The notes: generated by a model not told the origin, from the letters alone. Numbered from the stretch's first letter, positions 12,712 to 20,800 are shown. The stretch: 22,292 nt of DNA from DATDSR01 sp038062165 (GCA_038062165.1 JBBTXQ010000019.1:1-22292); one strand, 5' to 3'. Numbers and translations are program-made.

Positions 12712-12891
12712 ATGCGTAAAAGAAAGAAAATTAAAAAACATAGTTGTGGACTCTGTAAGCCACACAAACTCGGACTTGATTGCCGTTGGAAGAAGAGAGA
12801 CCTTATTCTACTAAAGGAGTTTGAGAAAACTTTGACTACTCAAACTTGGCGGCGAAACCGCCAAGTTAAGTTCTGCCAAGTTATGAAGTAA
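12712..12891 (+). CDS. Small basic CxLCKPHK protein
   Basis: A 59-residue frame starting ATG 12712, 3 nt after the RAYT stop. The sequence MRKRKKIKKHSCGLCKPHK, then LGLDCRWKKRDLILLKEFEK, recalls a small conserved C-x-L-C-K-P-H-K...RWK protein group, recalled from memory and not checked here. Two Cys with following His and Cys could bind zinc. The last ~17 residues (from about TQTWRRNRQ) are encoded by REP palindrome 3, so the tail is probably added by insertion. Co-transcription with the transposase is likely; function unknown. Confidence 0.6.
   Translation: MRKRKKIKKHSCGLCKPHKLGLDCRWKKRDLILLKEFEKTLTTQTWRRNRQVKFCQVMK
12843..12867. repeat. REP palindrome 3, at the end of the small Cys-protein gene
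   Basis: AACTTGGCGG (12843-12852), centre CGAAA, CCGCCAAGTT (12858-12867). A further half-copy TGCCAAGTT follows at about 12874-12882. It has the same family sequence as REPs 1 and 2. Confidence 0.75.
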
Positions 12892-12940
12892 TGATTTTTA
12901 TACGACCGTTTAAACTTTAATACCAAACTAATTTTGTGTC

Positions 12941-14317
12941 TTATTTCAATTTTTCGGCAAGGAAGACAGGTAATTCAGTGCTAGCGAGACGGTCTTGGAG
13001 GCCATTATCGCGGTGTCTCACCGTTACTGTTTGATCTTCGAGGGTTTGGAAATCTATAGTGACGCAAAAGGGAGTGCCGATCTCATCTTGCCTACGATAG
13101 CGCTTACCAATATTGCCATTGTCATCCCACATAACTTGCGGAATTTCTTTTTTTAGTTTTGTGTAGACCTCGCGAGCTTTCTCTACAAGTTCTAGTTTAT
13201 TTTTTAGAAGTGGGAAAACGGCAGCTTTGACAGGAGCAAGGTGTGGGGCAAACTTCAATACGACACGTGTCTCACCACCAAGTTCGTCCTCGTGATACGC
13301 GTCACAAAGCACTGTTAGAAAGACACGCCCAACCCCCATTGACGTCTCAAGTATCCACGGAACAAACTTCTCCCCTGTTTCTGGATCAAGATAGCGCAAG
13401 TCTGCCCCGGAAAACTTCATGTGCTGGGTAAGATCATAGTCAGTACGATCATGTACGCCCTCAATCTCATCAAAACCAGAAGGAAACTCGTATTCAATAT
13501 CCCAGGCATCTTTAGCGTAGAAAACTAAATTCTCATGCTGTTTAAATCTGAGTCTACCTTCTTTGATGCCCAGTGAAAGGTACCATTGCCAGCGATCTTT
13601 CTTGATCTGCTCATAAGCTTCTTTATTCTCGTTGGGTCGAATAAAAAATTGAGTGTCTGCTTGTTCGAGTTCGCGCGTCCTAAAAAGAAAGTTGCGAGGC
13701 GATATCTCGTTGCGGAAGGCTTTGCCTATTTGGGCAACCCCAAACGGTATTTTGGGTTGCAAGGAATCAACAATATTTTTGAAATTCAAATATATACCCT
13801 GACAAGCCTCTCCGGGCAAGTAGACTGGCTCTGAACCTTCCGAAGTAAAATCGCCCAAGTTACTTTTAACTAACATATTGAAGGCGCGTACTTGGGTAAA
13901 ATCTTTTTTCCCACAACTAGGACACTTTATCTTATCTCTATTCTGATCAAAAAGATTATTTATTTCTTGCTCGCTCATTTTTTCGTCAGCCGTAACACCA
14001 ATGGATCCGAGTTCTTTGTCTACTCGAATACGTGTTTGACAGTTCCTGCATTCAGCTAATGGGTCAGCAAACCCGCCCACATGCCCACTCGCCTCCCAAA
14101 CTTTCGGATGCTTAAAGATGGCACTATCAATACCATAGTAGTTTTCTCTATCGTAGAGAACAGCTTTCCACCAGGATTTCTTAATATTACCCAACAACTC
14201 TAAGCCACGAGGTCCATAATCATACGTCCCGGCCAGGCCGCCGTAGATCTCGGATCCTTGGAAAACGAAACTGCGGCGTTTGCAAAGACTTACTATTTTT
14301 TCTAATTTATTTTCCAT
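12941..14317 (-). CDS. glyQS: Glycyl-tRNA synthetase (dimeric type)
   Basis: Class II synthetase of the alpha2, eukaryote/archaea-like type that charges tRNA-Gly. The N-terminus RRSFVFQGSEIYGGLAGTYDYGPRG is diagnostic. Class II motif 2 is at GKAFRNEISPRNFLFRTREL and motif 3 at WILETSMGVGRVFL. Cys pairs CRNC and CPSC in the insertion may bind zinc. A C-terminal anticodon-binding domain (LAPVKAAVFPL...) follows. The frame opens at 14341, but ATG 14317 (MENKLEK, 458 residues) is preferred: it fits the family N-terminus and lies 2 nt behind the stop of the upstream surface-protein gene. The gene is co-transcribed with that upstream gene. Confidence 0.96.
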   Translation of the reverse strand: MENKLEKIVSLCKRRSFVFQGSEIYGGLAGTYDYGPRGLELLGNIKKSWWKAVLYDRENYYGIDSAIFKHPKVWEASGHVGGFADPLAECRNCQTRIRVDKELGSIGVTADEKMSEQEINNLFDQNRDKIKCPSCGKKDFTQVRAFNMLVKSNLGDFTSEGSEPVYLPGEACQGIYLNFKNIVDSLQPKIPFGVAQIGKAFRNEISPRNFLFRTRELEQADTQFFIRPNENKEAYEQIKKDRWQWYLSLGIKEGRLRFKQHENLVFYAKDAWDIEYEFPSGFDEIEGVHDRTDYDLTQHMKFSGADLRYLDPETGEKFVPWILETSMGVGRVFLTVLCDAYHEDELGGETRVVLKFAPHLAPVKAAVFPLLKNKLELVEKAREVYTKLKKEIPQVMWDDNGNIGKRYRRQDEIGTPFCVTIDFQTLEDQTVTVRHRDNGLQDRLASTELPVFLAEKLK

Positions 14318-14319
14318 TT

Positions 14320-16239
14320 TTACTGACTGACTCTTGACCAAATTTCTTGGAAGTTCTGATCTGTATCTATGCGTGTATCAATAGGTTGAGCAGTATCAGA
14401 AAGTTGCCCACCAGTAAACAAGTCTCTGCCAGCGATGCTCATATTAACTACTAAGGGAATAGTCTGACCTATCTGCGGCACCGATGGCAAAAGTGAAATC
14501 TGGAAAGCTGCCTCGCGCACAGGACTTGAGCCGGGTAAAGCGGGAAGTCTGCCAGCTAGCCAAGTAACTACTCCGGTCGAACTATCGTAGTGAATATTGG
14601 CATCGGAGGGAGAAATGTTGTTTAAGAAACGAGCGTGTGAAGGCAATGTGCCACGCACAGTTACTCCGTCAACTTCATTTGAACTATTCGTAATCGCCCA
14701 CTTGATGGTGTACGTAGTCTCTTGATTTGCTTTTGGCGGCATGGGGCCACTATTCACAAAAGCGCCACCCGTATAGAGAGCCGTGGCCTGAAGACCAAGT
14801 TGTGAATTGACTCGAATTAATTTGGTTAAGGTTGTTTTGACTTCTTCGCCAGGAGAACCTTCTACTACTCTAACTGCCTTGAAAGTAATCGCGATTTGCA
14901 AATATGGGTTACGGACAAGCAATGAATTGAGTGCCGAGTTTTCAAGTGTACTGAAATCAAAATCAACCTGTCCGATACTGCCAGGCTCGATGATAGCAAG
15001 GGCCGGTTCGTGTTGACGAGTCCAAGAGATTGTATCATCCAGAGATCTATATGCTCCCTTGCCCGCCGAAACCGTAGCCTGATCAAGAGCGTTGCCACTT
15101 ATTTTAACCGTCACTTCCGCGTTCAAGAGTTTGTCTGGCAGATTATTAGTCCATGTGATATTGCCGCGCATAGTCTCGTCTGGATTAACCACAATCTCAT
15201 TTGCACTTTGACCAGATAGAGTTGCGCTAACATCTACGAAGGATCGACGCATCAAGAGAGTTGCAAAGGTTGAACCATAGGGCACGCCGATTACGCTATC
15301 TTTACCTTCCGCGGCCACACCAGCTGTGACTCTGAAGAGCTTCTTCTCTCCGTCCTGGCCCTCGAGCACGCCAGAGACTCGAATGCGCCTAGTAGTACCA
15401 CCTTGCATATCGCCCGCGCTCCAAACATTGGTGCCGAAGATTGGCCTGGGACTCGACTCCTTGAATTTAAACCCCGAAGGATAATCTGCTCTGATCAAAA
15501 TATTAGAAAGGGCACTCTCTGAAGGAGCCGATACATCGATTACAAAATCGATTTGATTCCCGGCATTAAGTTCTTCTGGAATAGAAAGATTCACATCAAG
15601 GGGCGAAGACGACAAAAGAACTGTATAAGTTTTCTCTTTTTCAAAAATTGCGTTTGAGCCAGCCGTTCTGTATTCAAGCGCTATTTTAATTTGCGCCTCT
15701 TTCCCGGCTTCACCAAAGAGGACTGCCTTAACATTTTCGTTCACAATTTCGCCTTTATTAATTGTTCCCAAATTTTTACGATATCTAGGTAATTCTTTCT
15801 CTAGATTCCCAGCCTCGCGCGTGCCCGTCGGATATGTGACGATCAAATCAACGAATTCAAGTGACGTAGAATTATTATTTTCTATGCCAATCCCCAAATT
15901 TAATTCTTCCCCCCCTTTAATCGATGTGGGACCTTTGAGAGTAATCTCAAGATTATTGGCCTGGACAACGTTTGAGCCACTCCAGATAATATAGGCTGAA
16001 GCGCTAAGAGCAAGCAAAAAGAAAACAAGTGCAAACAAAAAGAACTTCTTCAAAAATTTTGGACTTAGTAAGCCTTTGTACATTTGATCATCTTCTGGTC
16101 GCCAATCTTCTCTCGGCTCGTTGTGGGATTGTGAGAATTCTGACCGACTAATGTCAGCTCTGAAAGTGCCCCTTTTATATATCTTATTTTTAAGACTCTC
16201 TATAAGTCCCTTACTCTCTTCGGGAATTTTTTCGTCCAT
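14320..16239 (-). CDS. Large membrane-anchored surface protein with DUF11/CARDB-like beta domains
   Basis: A 639-residue protein. Residues 1-60 are polar and cytosolic; one membrane helix lies at about 65-86 (KKFFLFALVFFLLALSASAYIIW). The rest, about 550 residues, is outside the cell and made of repeated beta-sandwich-like units with DUF11/CARDB-style phrases (LEITLKGPTSIKGGEELNLGI; IPEELNAGNQIDFVIDV; YTIKWAITNSSNEVDGVTVRGTLP). A surface adhesin or envelope structural role is likely, but no specific ligand can be named. It has its own -10 (TATAAT 16251-16246) ending exactly 6 nt before the ATG, between recO and this gene. Its stop nearly touches glyQS. Confidence 0.85.
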   Translation of the reverse strand: MDEKIPEESKGLIESLKNKIYKRGTFRADISRSEFSQSHNEPREDWRPEDDQMYKGLLSPKFLKKFFLFALVFFLLALSASAYIIWSGSNVVQANNLEITLKGPTSIKGGEELNLGIGIENNNSTSLEFVDLIVTYPTGTREAGNLEKELPRYRKNLGTINKGEIVNENVKAVLFGEAGKEAQIKIALEYRTAGSNAIFEKEKTYTVLLSSSPLDVNLSIPEELNAGNQIDFVIDVSAPSESALSNILIRADYPSGFKFKESSPRPIFGTNVWSAGDMQGGTTRRIRVSGVLEGQDGEKKLFRVTAGVAAEGKDSVIGVPYGSTFATLLMRRSFVDVSATLSGQSANEIVVNPDETMRGNITWTNNLPDKLLNAEVTVKISGNALDQATVSAGKGAYRSLDDTISWTRQHEPALAIIEPGSIGQVDFDFSTLENSALNSLLVRNPYLQIAITFKAVRVVEGSPGEEVKTTLTKLIRVNSQLGLQATALYTGGAFVNSGPMPPKANQETTYTIKWAITNSSNEVDGVTVRGTLPSHARFLNNISPSDANIHYDSSTGVVTWLAGRLPALPGSSPVREAAFQISLLPSVPQIGQTIPLVVNMSIAGRDLFTGGQLSDTAQPIDTRIDTDQNFQEIWSRVSQ

Positions 16240-16245
16240 TACGTT

Positions 16246-16251
16246 ATTATA
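16246..16251 (-). promoter_or_regulatory. -10 box of the surface-protein gene
   Basis: A perfect TATAAT (16251-16246) follows the recO stop by 3 nt and precedes ATG 16239 by exactly 6 nt. The transcript would be leaderless. No clear -35 was seen. Confidence 0.5.
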
Positions 16252-16254
16252 CCC

Positions 16255-16710
16255 TTACAAATGACTCGCGTATACAGCCCTATCTATCAGCTTCTCTCTC
16301 TCAATATATGTCTCTGCTTGCACACCCACGTATCCTAAATGATCCAAAACAGCAAGAATAAGTTCTCTCTCTTCGCCTCCCAACTTAATGTAATTAAACA
16401 ATTCTCCGTGAGGAATGTGTTCCCCCATGAATCGGCAAACGAATTCGCAGACTCGGGGCGCAATGCTGGAGTTCTCTGCATCTTGTGCACCCACAAGTCG
16501 CCAATATTCTCGCCCGGGCACAAGGGATACAAGTGTCCGTGAATATATAGACAAATTATATCGAAGCTTTGAACGTGTCTCCCTGACAGACCGCGCATAA
16601 GCATAAACCAGCCCCAGCTCGCGAGTAAAGAGCGTAAGCACTTTACTCCCCTCCCCACTCGCCCGTTCCCCCACCACGAATGCCTCAGTTGTATAAATCT
16701 TTTCAGCCAT
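16255..16710 (-). CDS. recO: RecO-like recombination mediator, short form
   Basis: RecO helps load RecA onto SSB-coated DNA. The N-terminal OB fold (about 1-80) is recognisable: TTEAFVVGERASGEGSKVLTLFTRELGLVYAYARSVRE and YNLSIYSRTLVSLVPGREYWRLVGAQ. A short helical segment follows (about 88-147). At 151 residues it lacks roughly a third of a typical ~240-residue RecO, including the usual Cys-zinc region. Truncation by a frameshift was not evident, so this looks like a natural short form as in other reduced genomes. recA and ssb are in the same window. ATG 16710 is preceded by a heptamer array. Confidence 0.75.
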   Translation of the reverse strand: MAEKIYTTEAFVVGERASGEGSKVLTLFTRELGLVYAYARSVRETRSKLRYNLSIYSRTLVSLVPGREYWRLVGAQDAENSSIAPRVCEFVCRFMGEHIPHGELFNYIKLGGEERELILAVLDHLGYVGVQAETYIEREKLIDRAVYASHL

Positions 16711-16736
16711 GCAATAGGTACTAGGTGTTAGATATT
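16711..16736. repeat. Degenerate ACCTANN heptamer array (hydrolase-recO gap)
   Basis: On the minus strand: ATCTAAC-ACCTAGT-ACCTATT, 7-nt units with a CTA core. It supplies the last codons and stop of the hydrolase gene and the whole leader before recO. It is the same motif as at 6525-6550 and 20622-20656. Confidence 0.5.
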
Positions 16737-17323
16737 ACCTGCCTGCCGGCAGGCAGGGGTGCTAGTTTTTCTAAAACTTGCGGGATTTTCTTTATATTAC
16801 TGTCGTCTTCATAGTGTCCCATGTCATTTTCTATAATCACTTCGGCATTTAGTTTTTCTTTGAACATTCTCGCATTCTCTATGGGCACATACGGATCATC
16901 CTTTGAGAAGAAGCACAAAAACGAATCGCAATGTTTCTTTACACTCTCCCAGTCAATGGGAATATCGAGCCATGACTTAACGAGCACCGAGTAGTCTTGG
17001 TTACTCAGCACTTCGTTCGACAATGTGAGCCATGGGGCTACCAAAACAACCTTGCCTATTAGAGCAGTTTCCGGAAGTTTTGCCATATATCGTAATATTG
17101 TCTGACAACCCACAGAATGTCCCACCAGCACGGTGTCCCTGTTCGGCTCTCCAACGACCTCTCCTAGAATATTTACCCAGCTGTTTATCTCTGGCGCATC
17201 TGGGTTGGGCATCGCTGGCACCAACACCTCGTACCCCTTGCTCTCCAACTCACGTTTAAGCCAAGGATACCAATCCCGGCTTGGACTAGCCCCCCATTGA
17301 TGCACGATTATAATACGCTTCAT
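16721..17323 (-). CDS. RBBP9/YdeN-type alpha/beta serine hydrolase
   Basis: A 200-residue alpha/beta hydrolase of the RBBP9/YdeN family. Seen: HQWGASPSRDWYPWLKRELESKGYEVLVPAMPNPDAP at the N-terminus; nucleophile elbow GHSVG (Ser near 70); acid Asp in FFSKDDPYVPIENA (near 143); and the general-base His in NDMGHYEDD (near 168). The substrate is unknown; members are small soluble esterase-like enzymes. The C-terminal ~10 residues (LPAGRQVISNT) are not family sequence. They come from a 20-bp palindrome and the adjoining heptamer array. It follows the NUDIX gene with a -10 box in the 12-nt gap. Confidence 0.9.
   Translation of the reverse strand: MKRIIIVHQWGASPSRDWYPWLKRELESKGYEVLVPAMPNPDAPEINSWVNILGEVVGEPNRDTVLVGHSVGCQTILRYMAKLPETALIGKVVLVAPWLTLSNEVLSNQDYSVLVKSWLDIPIDWESVKKHCDSFLCFFSKDDPYVPIENARMFKEKLNAEVIIENDMGHYEDDSNIKKIPQVLEKLAPLPAGRQVISNT
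16738..16757. repeat. 20-bp perfect palindrome encoding LPAGRQV
   Basis: CCTGCCTGCC followed by its reverse complement GGCAGGCAGG, with no spacer. It lies in frame at the end of the hydrolase gene, where it supplies residues about 190-196. Confidence 0.75.
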
Positions 17324-17329
17324 GTGACC

Positions 17330-17335
17330 ATTATA
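17330..17335 (-). promoter_or_regulatory. -10 box of the hydrolase gene
   Basis: TATAAT (17335-17330) starts directly after the NUDIX stop codon and ends exactly 6 nt before ATG 17323. No good -35 was found, so its strength is uncertain. Confidence 0.45.
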
Positions 17336-17821
17336 CTATTCTCTACGCCACTCGGTGCGACGACCAGCGCGGAGATTATCGGCTTGGACAAGTTCTTCGA
17401 TTATTCCATCAAGTAATGAGTAGCCTCGTGCTTCATCAGTTGTAACCCAGGCGTGAGCATCAGCTTCTTCAGTCTGTAATGTCACTTCGCCACCAACATA
17501 CTTGGCCAAACACGATATGCCTATCGAAGGCGAGCCATCTGCGTGCACAGTAGCGAAACTCGTCAGATAATCTATGTCTTTAATTTCCAACCCAACCTCC
17601 TCCTTAACCTCTCTTGCAAGCGTTTTCTCTAAAACATTGTACCAATAATCTTTAGTGTCTTTGGGCCCGCCCGAATAATCACTGACCTCAAGCTTACCTC
17701 CCGGTACTGTCCACATTCCCGGGAAACGCTTCTTGTTAGCACTACGACGAGTAATCAAATATTTGCCATCTTTCTCGACAATCGCCGTAATCACTACTTC
17801 ATGTTTATTGCTTTCTGTCAT
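17336..17821 (-). CDS. NUDIX hydrolase with an extended Nudix loop
   Basis: A 161-residue NUDIX pyrophosphohydrolase. The N-terminus VVITAIVEKDGKYLITRRSANKKRFPGMWTVPGGKLE is typical. The catalytic helix REVKEEVGL is intact, but the loop between GGK and RE is about 16 residues longer than the canonical box (VSDYSGGPKDTKDYWYN), so the first Glu of the classical box has no clear counterpart. This may be a recognised subfamily with a KDTKDYWYNVLE insertion rather than damage. Possible substrates are nucleoside diphosphate derivatives. Its ATG overlaps the ileS stop by 4 nt (ATGA), so the two are translationally coupled. Confidence 0.9.
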   Translation of the reverse strand: MTESNKHEVVITAIVEKDGKYLITRRSANKKRFPGMWTVPGGKLEVSDYSGGPKDTKDYWYNVLEKTLAREVKEEVGLEIKDIDYLTSFATVHADGSPSIGISCLAKYVGGEVTLQTEEADAHAWVTTDEARGYSLLDGIIEELVQADNLRAGRRTEWRRE

Positions 17822-20800
17822 ACTTTTTCAATTTTTATTTCTTCCACATTAGAAACTATTATATCTCTTGCGTGGACGGATTTCTTTATCTCGGCTTCGA
17901 ACTTAGAGGCAAGGCCACTAAGTGATTCGGAAAGGGTGAGTTTTATCATTTCGCCGGGTTTTAGGTTCAGCTCTTTGCGCTTCTCTTGGATAACACGCAC
18001 AAGGTCGCGCATCTGACCTTCGAGCTCGAGTTCGGGGGTAAGCTTAGTGTCGAGTTTCAGTTCTGGGCCTATTTTTACCTCCTTCACATTCACTTCATCT
18101 TTAATCAGTACGACATACTCGTCATCCAGTTTTTCTGATATTTCTAAGCTTGCCAGCGGCTGGCGCACTTTTATTCTGACTTTCTGTCGCTGTTCAAGCG
18201 CAAGCGATACAACCTCCCGGGTTATTCTGATGTTCTCAAGAACTTCAGCATCACCTTTATTTCCTTTTATTTCTGACCAATCTTCAAGATGCACACTCTC
18301 AAACGGGCCACCCACAGCTTTGTAAACTTGCTCGGCTAAGTATGGCATGAAGGGTGCAATGAGCTTAGAGAGTTCGAGTAAGACAAAACGGGTGGTGGTT
18401 ATAGCCAATTCTCTATCTGCCTTATCTTCTGATTTGAAGCGATCGCGTGACCTGCGAATATACCAGGTTGATAAGTCGTTCACAAACTCGCGAATGGGTC
18501 GGCCTGCGTGGATAGTGTCAAATTTATCGAGATTAGTTGTTACAACTTCGTGCAACTGCGCAAGTCTGGCCAATATCCATCGGTCTAGCACATTTTCGTT
18601 ATGCCTTCCCTCAGCGGTCGGACCGCTGGGAACGTACAATTTGTAGAATAAAACCGTGTTCCAAAGAATATTTATCATCCGCTGATACACTTCTTTAACC
18701 TCATCATCTTTGAAAAGTGTGTCTTCGCCCTGCATCACGACTCCGGTCATCATGTAGTAGCGATACGCGTCTGCGCCATACTTGTCGATGAGAGCGAGCG
18801 GATCGGTGTAATTGCCCAAACTCTTGCTCATCTTGGCGCCATCACTGGCAAGAATCGTGCCTGTCACCGACACATTCTTGAATGGCTCGTGGTCGAAGAG
18901 GGCGGTAGAAATAGCGAGCATGTAGTAGAACCAGGTGCGTGTCTGGGCAATGTACTCGGCAATATAATCTCCAGGCGTCCGCTTCTCGAACTCACTCTGA
19001 TTCTCAAAAGGATAATGGTATTCAGCGAAGGGCATCGATCCACTCTCCACCCAACAATCCACCACCTCCGGTACGCGCGACATCTCACCCCCGCAACCTG
19101 TCCCGACAGCATCGTCGGGATCACACTTCAACTTAATCGCATCAATGTACGGCCGATGAAAATCAAGCACGAAGTCACTATCGTGTGGGAAGGGCCAGAA
19201 GTCTATTAATCCAACTTCTGCATTTTCGTAAAACCTATGTCCTCGGTTTATATAAGTTTCCTCCATTAGTTTTTCTTCGGCCAAAACACCTATTTGTAGC
19301 ATCGCCGTCACGCCTTCGTGAGTAACGATCAAAATTCTTTTACCTTTATATTTCTCTTCCAGCTCAAACATAACTTGCATTGATCGCTTCCTAACATCAC
19401 CTAAACTCTCCGCTCCTTTCACGATTGAATATAATCTGTCTTTACGTTCACCGAATTGCGGCCAATATTCTTCCCATTTTTTACCGGTCATATTTGTATG
19501 GATCTCACCAACTCTTGGTTCCTCAATCATGTTTTCTGCATCGATACCAATAATCCCAGCTACGATCTCGGCTGTTTCTTTCGTCCTTCTGTAGGGTGAG
19601 TAGATTATTAAATCTATCTTTTCAGATTTTAATTTTTTAGCAGATTCACGTACACCCTCTTTGCCATCCTCTGTGAGAGAATCGTTATTTTCTATATCAT
19701 CATTGATTAAACCACTGCCATTGCTAGCAGTCTTACCATGGCGCATTAAATAGTACTTGTTCCCCGACTTAGTCGCCTTGCCTCTAAGTTCTTCGGGTGA
19801 GCCTATTACTTCTACCTTTTTACATCCGCCAGCTGCCGGACTACATTTACAGATGGGAAGAGGTGAGGCCCAGAAGCGGTTGCGGGAGATAGTCCAGTCG
19901 GGGGCATTCTCAACAATATTCAAGAATCTGCCATGCTTGAGGTGATCCGGAAACCAATTTATTTTTTCGTTGAGCTCGAGCATGCGCGCCTTAATTTTCT
20001 GGATATTTATGAACCAACTTGATAGCGCGTTGTATATAAGTGCTGTGCCACAGCGATAACAATGGGGATAGTTGTGCGTGTTAGGCGCTTTAGCAAACAA
20101 GAGTCCCCTCTTCTCAAGATCATCAATAATTATCTTGTCAGCTTTCTTAATATACTGCCCACGCAAGAATTCCGGCACTTCATTATTATAAGTTCCGTTT
20201 GAGTTAAGTAAGGGGACCATGGGCAGGTCATTTTTGAGACCCAACTGATAGTCGTCCTCGCCATAGATCACCGCCGTGTGCACTATGCCTGTGCCCTCTT
20301 CGGTACTGACGAAGTCGGCCAGAGCAACATAATGTGAACGCTTGCCCGTTTTCTTTATCGCGGGAATCTCATAGAGCGGCTCATACTCAAGGCCTTCAAG
20401 ATCTTTGCCAAAAAAAGTTTTCTCAACTTTTGCCTCTTTGCCAAATATTTTCTCAACTAGAGATGCCGCGACAACATATCTCTCCCGGACTTCGTCTCGC
20501 CCTCCCTTATCATAAGGGAGGGTAGGGTGGGATACCAACGAGTACTCGATCTCTGGTCCTACAGCCAGAGCCACATTTGCGGGCAGTGTCCACGGCGTAG
20601 TTGTCCAAGCCAGAAGGAAGGTGTTAGGTTCTAGGTTATAGGTTTTAGGTTCTTTAATACGAAATTTCACCGTGACAGCATCTTCAGTGATGTCACGGTA
20701 GCTGTTATCCATGGCGATCTCGGCTTTCGCTAGTGGCGTCTCGCAGTGCGGACAATACATAAGCACTTTCCTGCCCTCATAAAGCAACCCCTTCTCGTGC

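Noticed and set aside
12021..12867. CRISPR-like array from the three similar palindromes
   Set aside because: Spacing is irregular (hundreds of bases), copies sit in coding sequence, and they flank a RAYT gene, so they are REPs.
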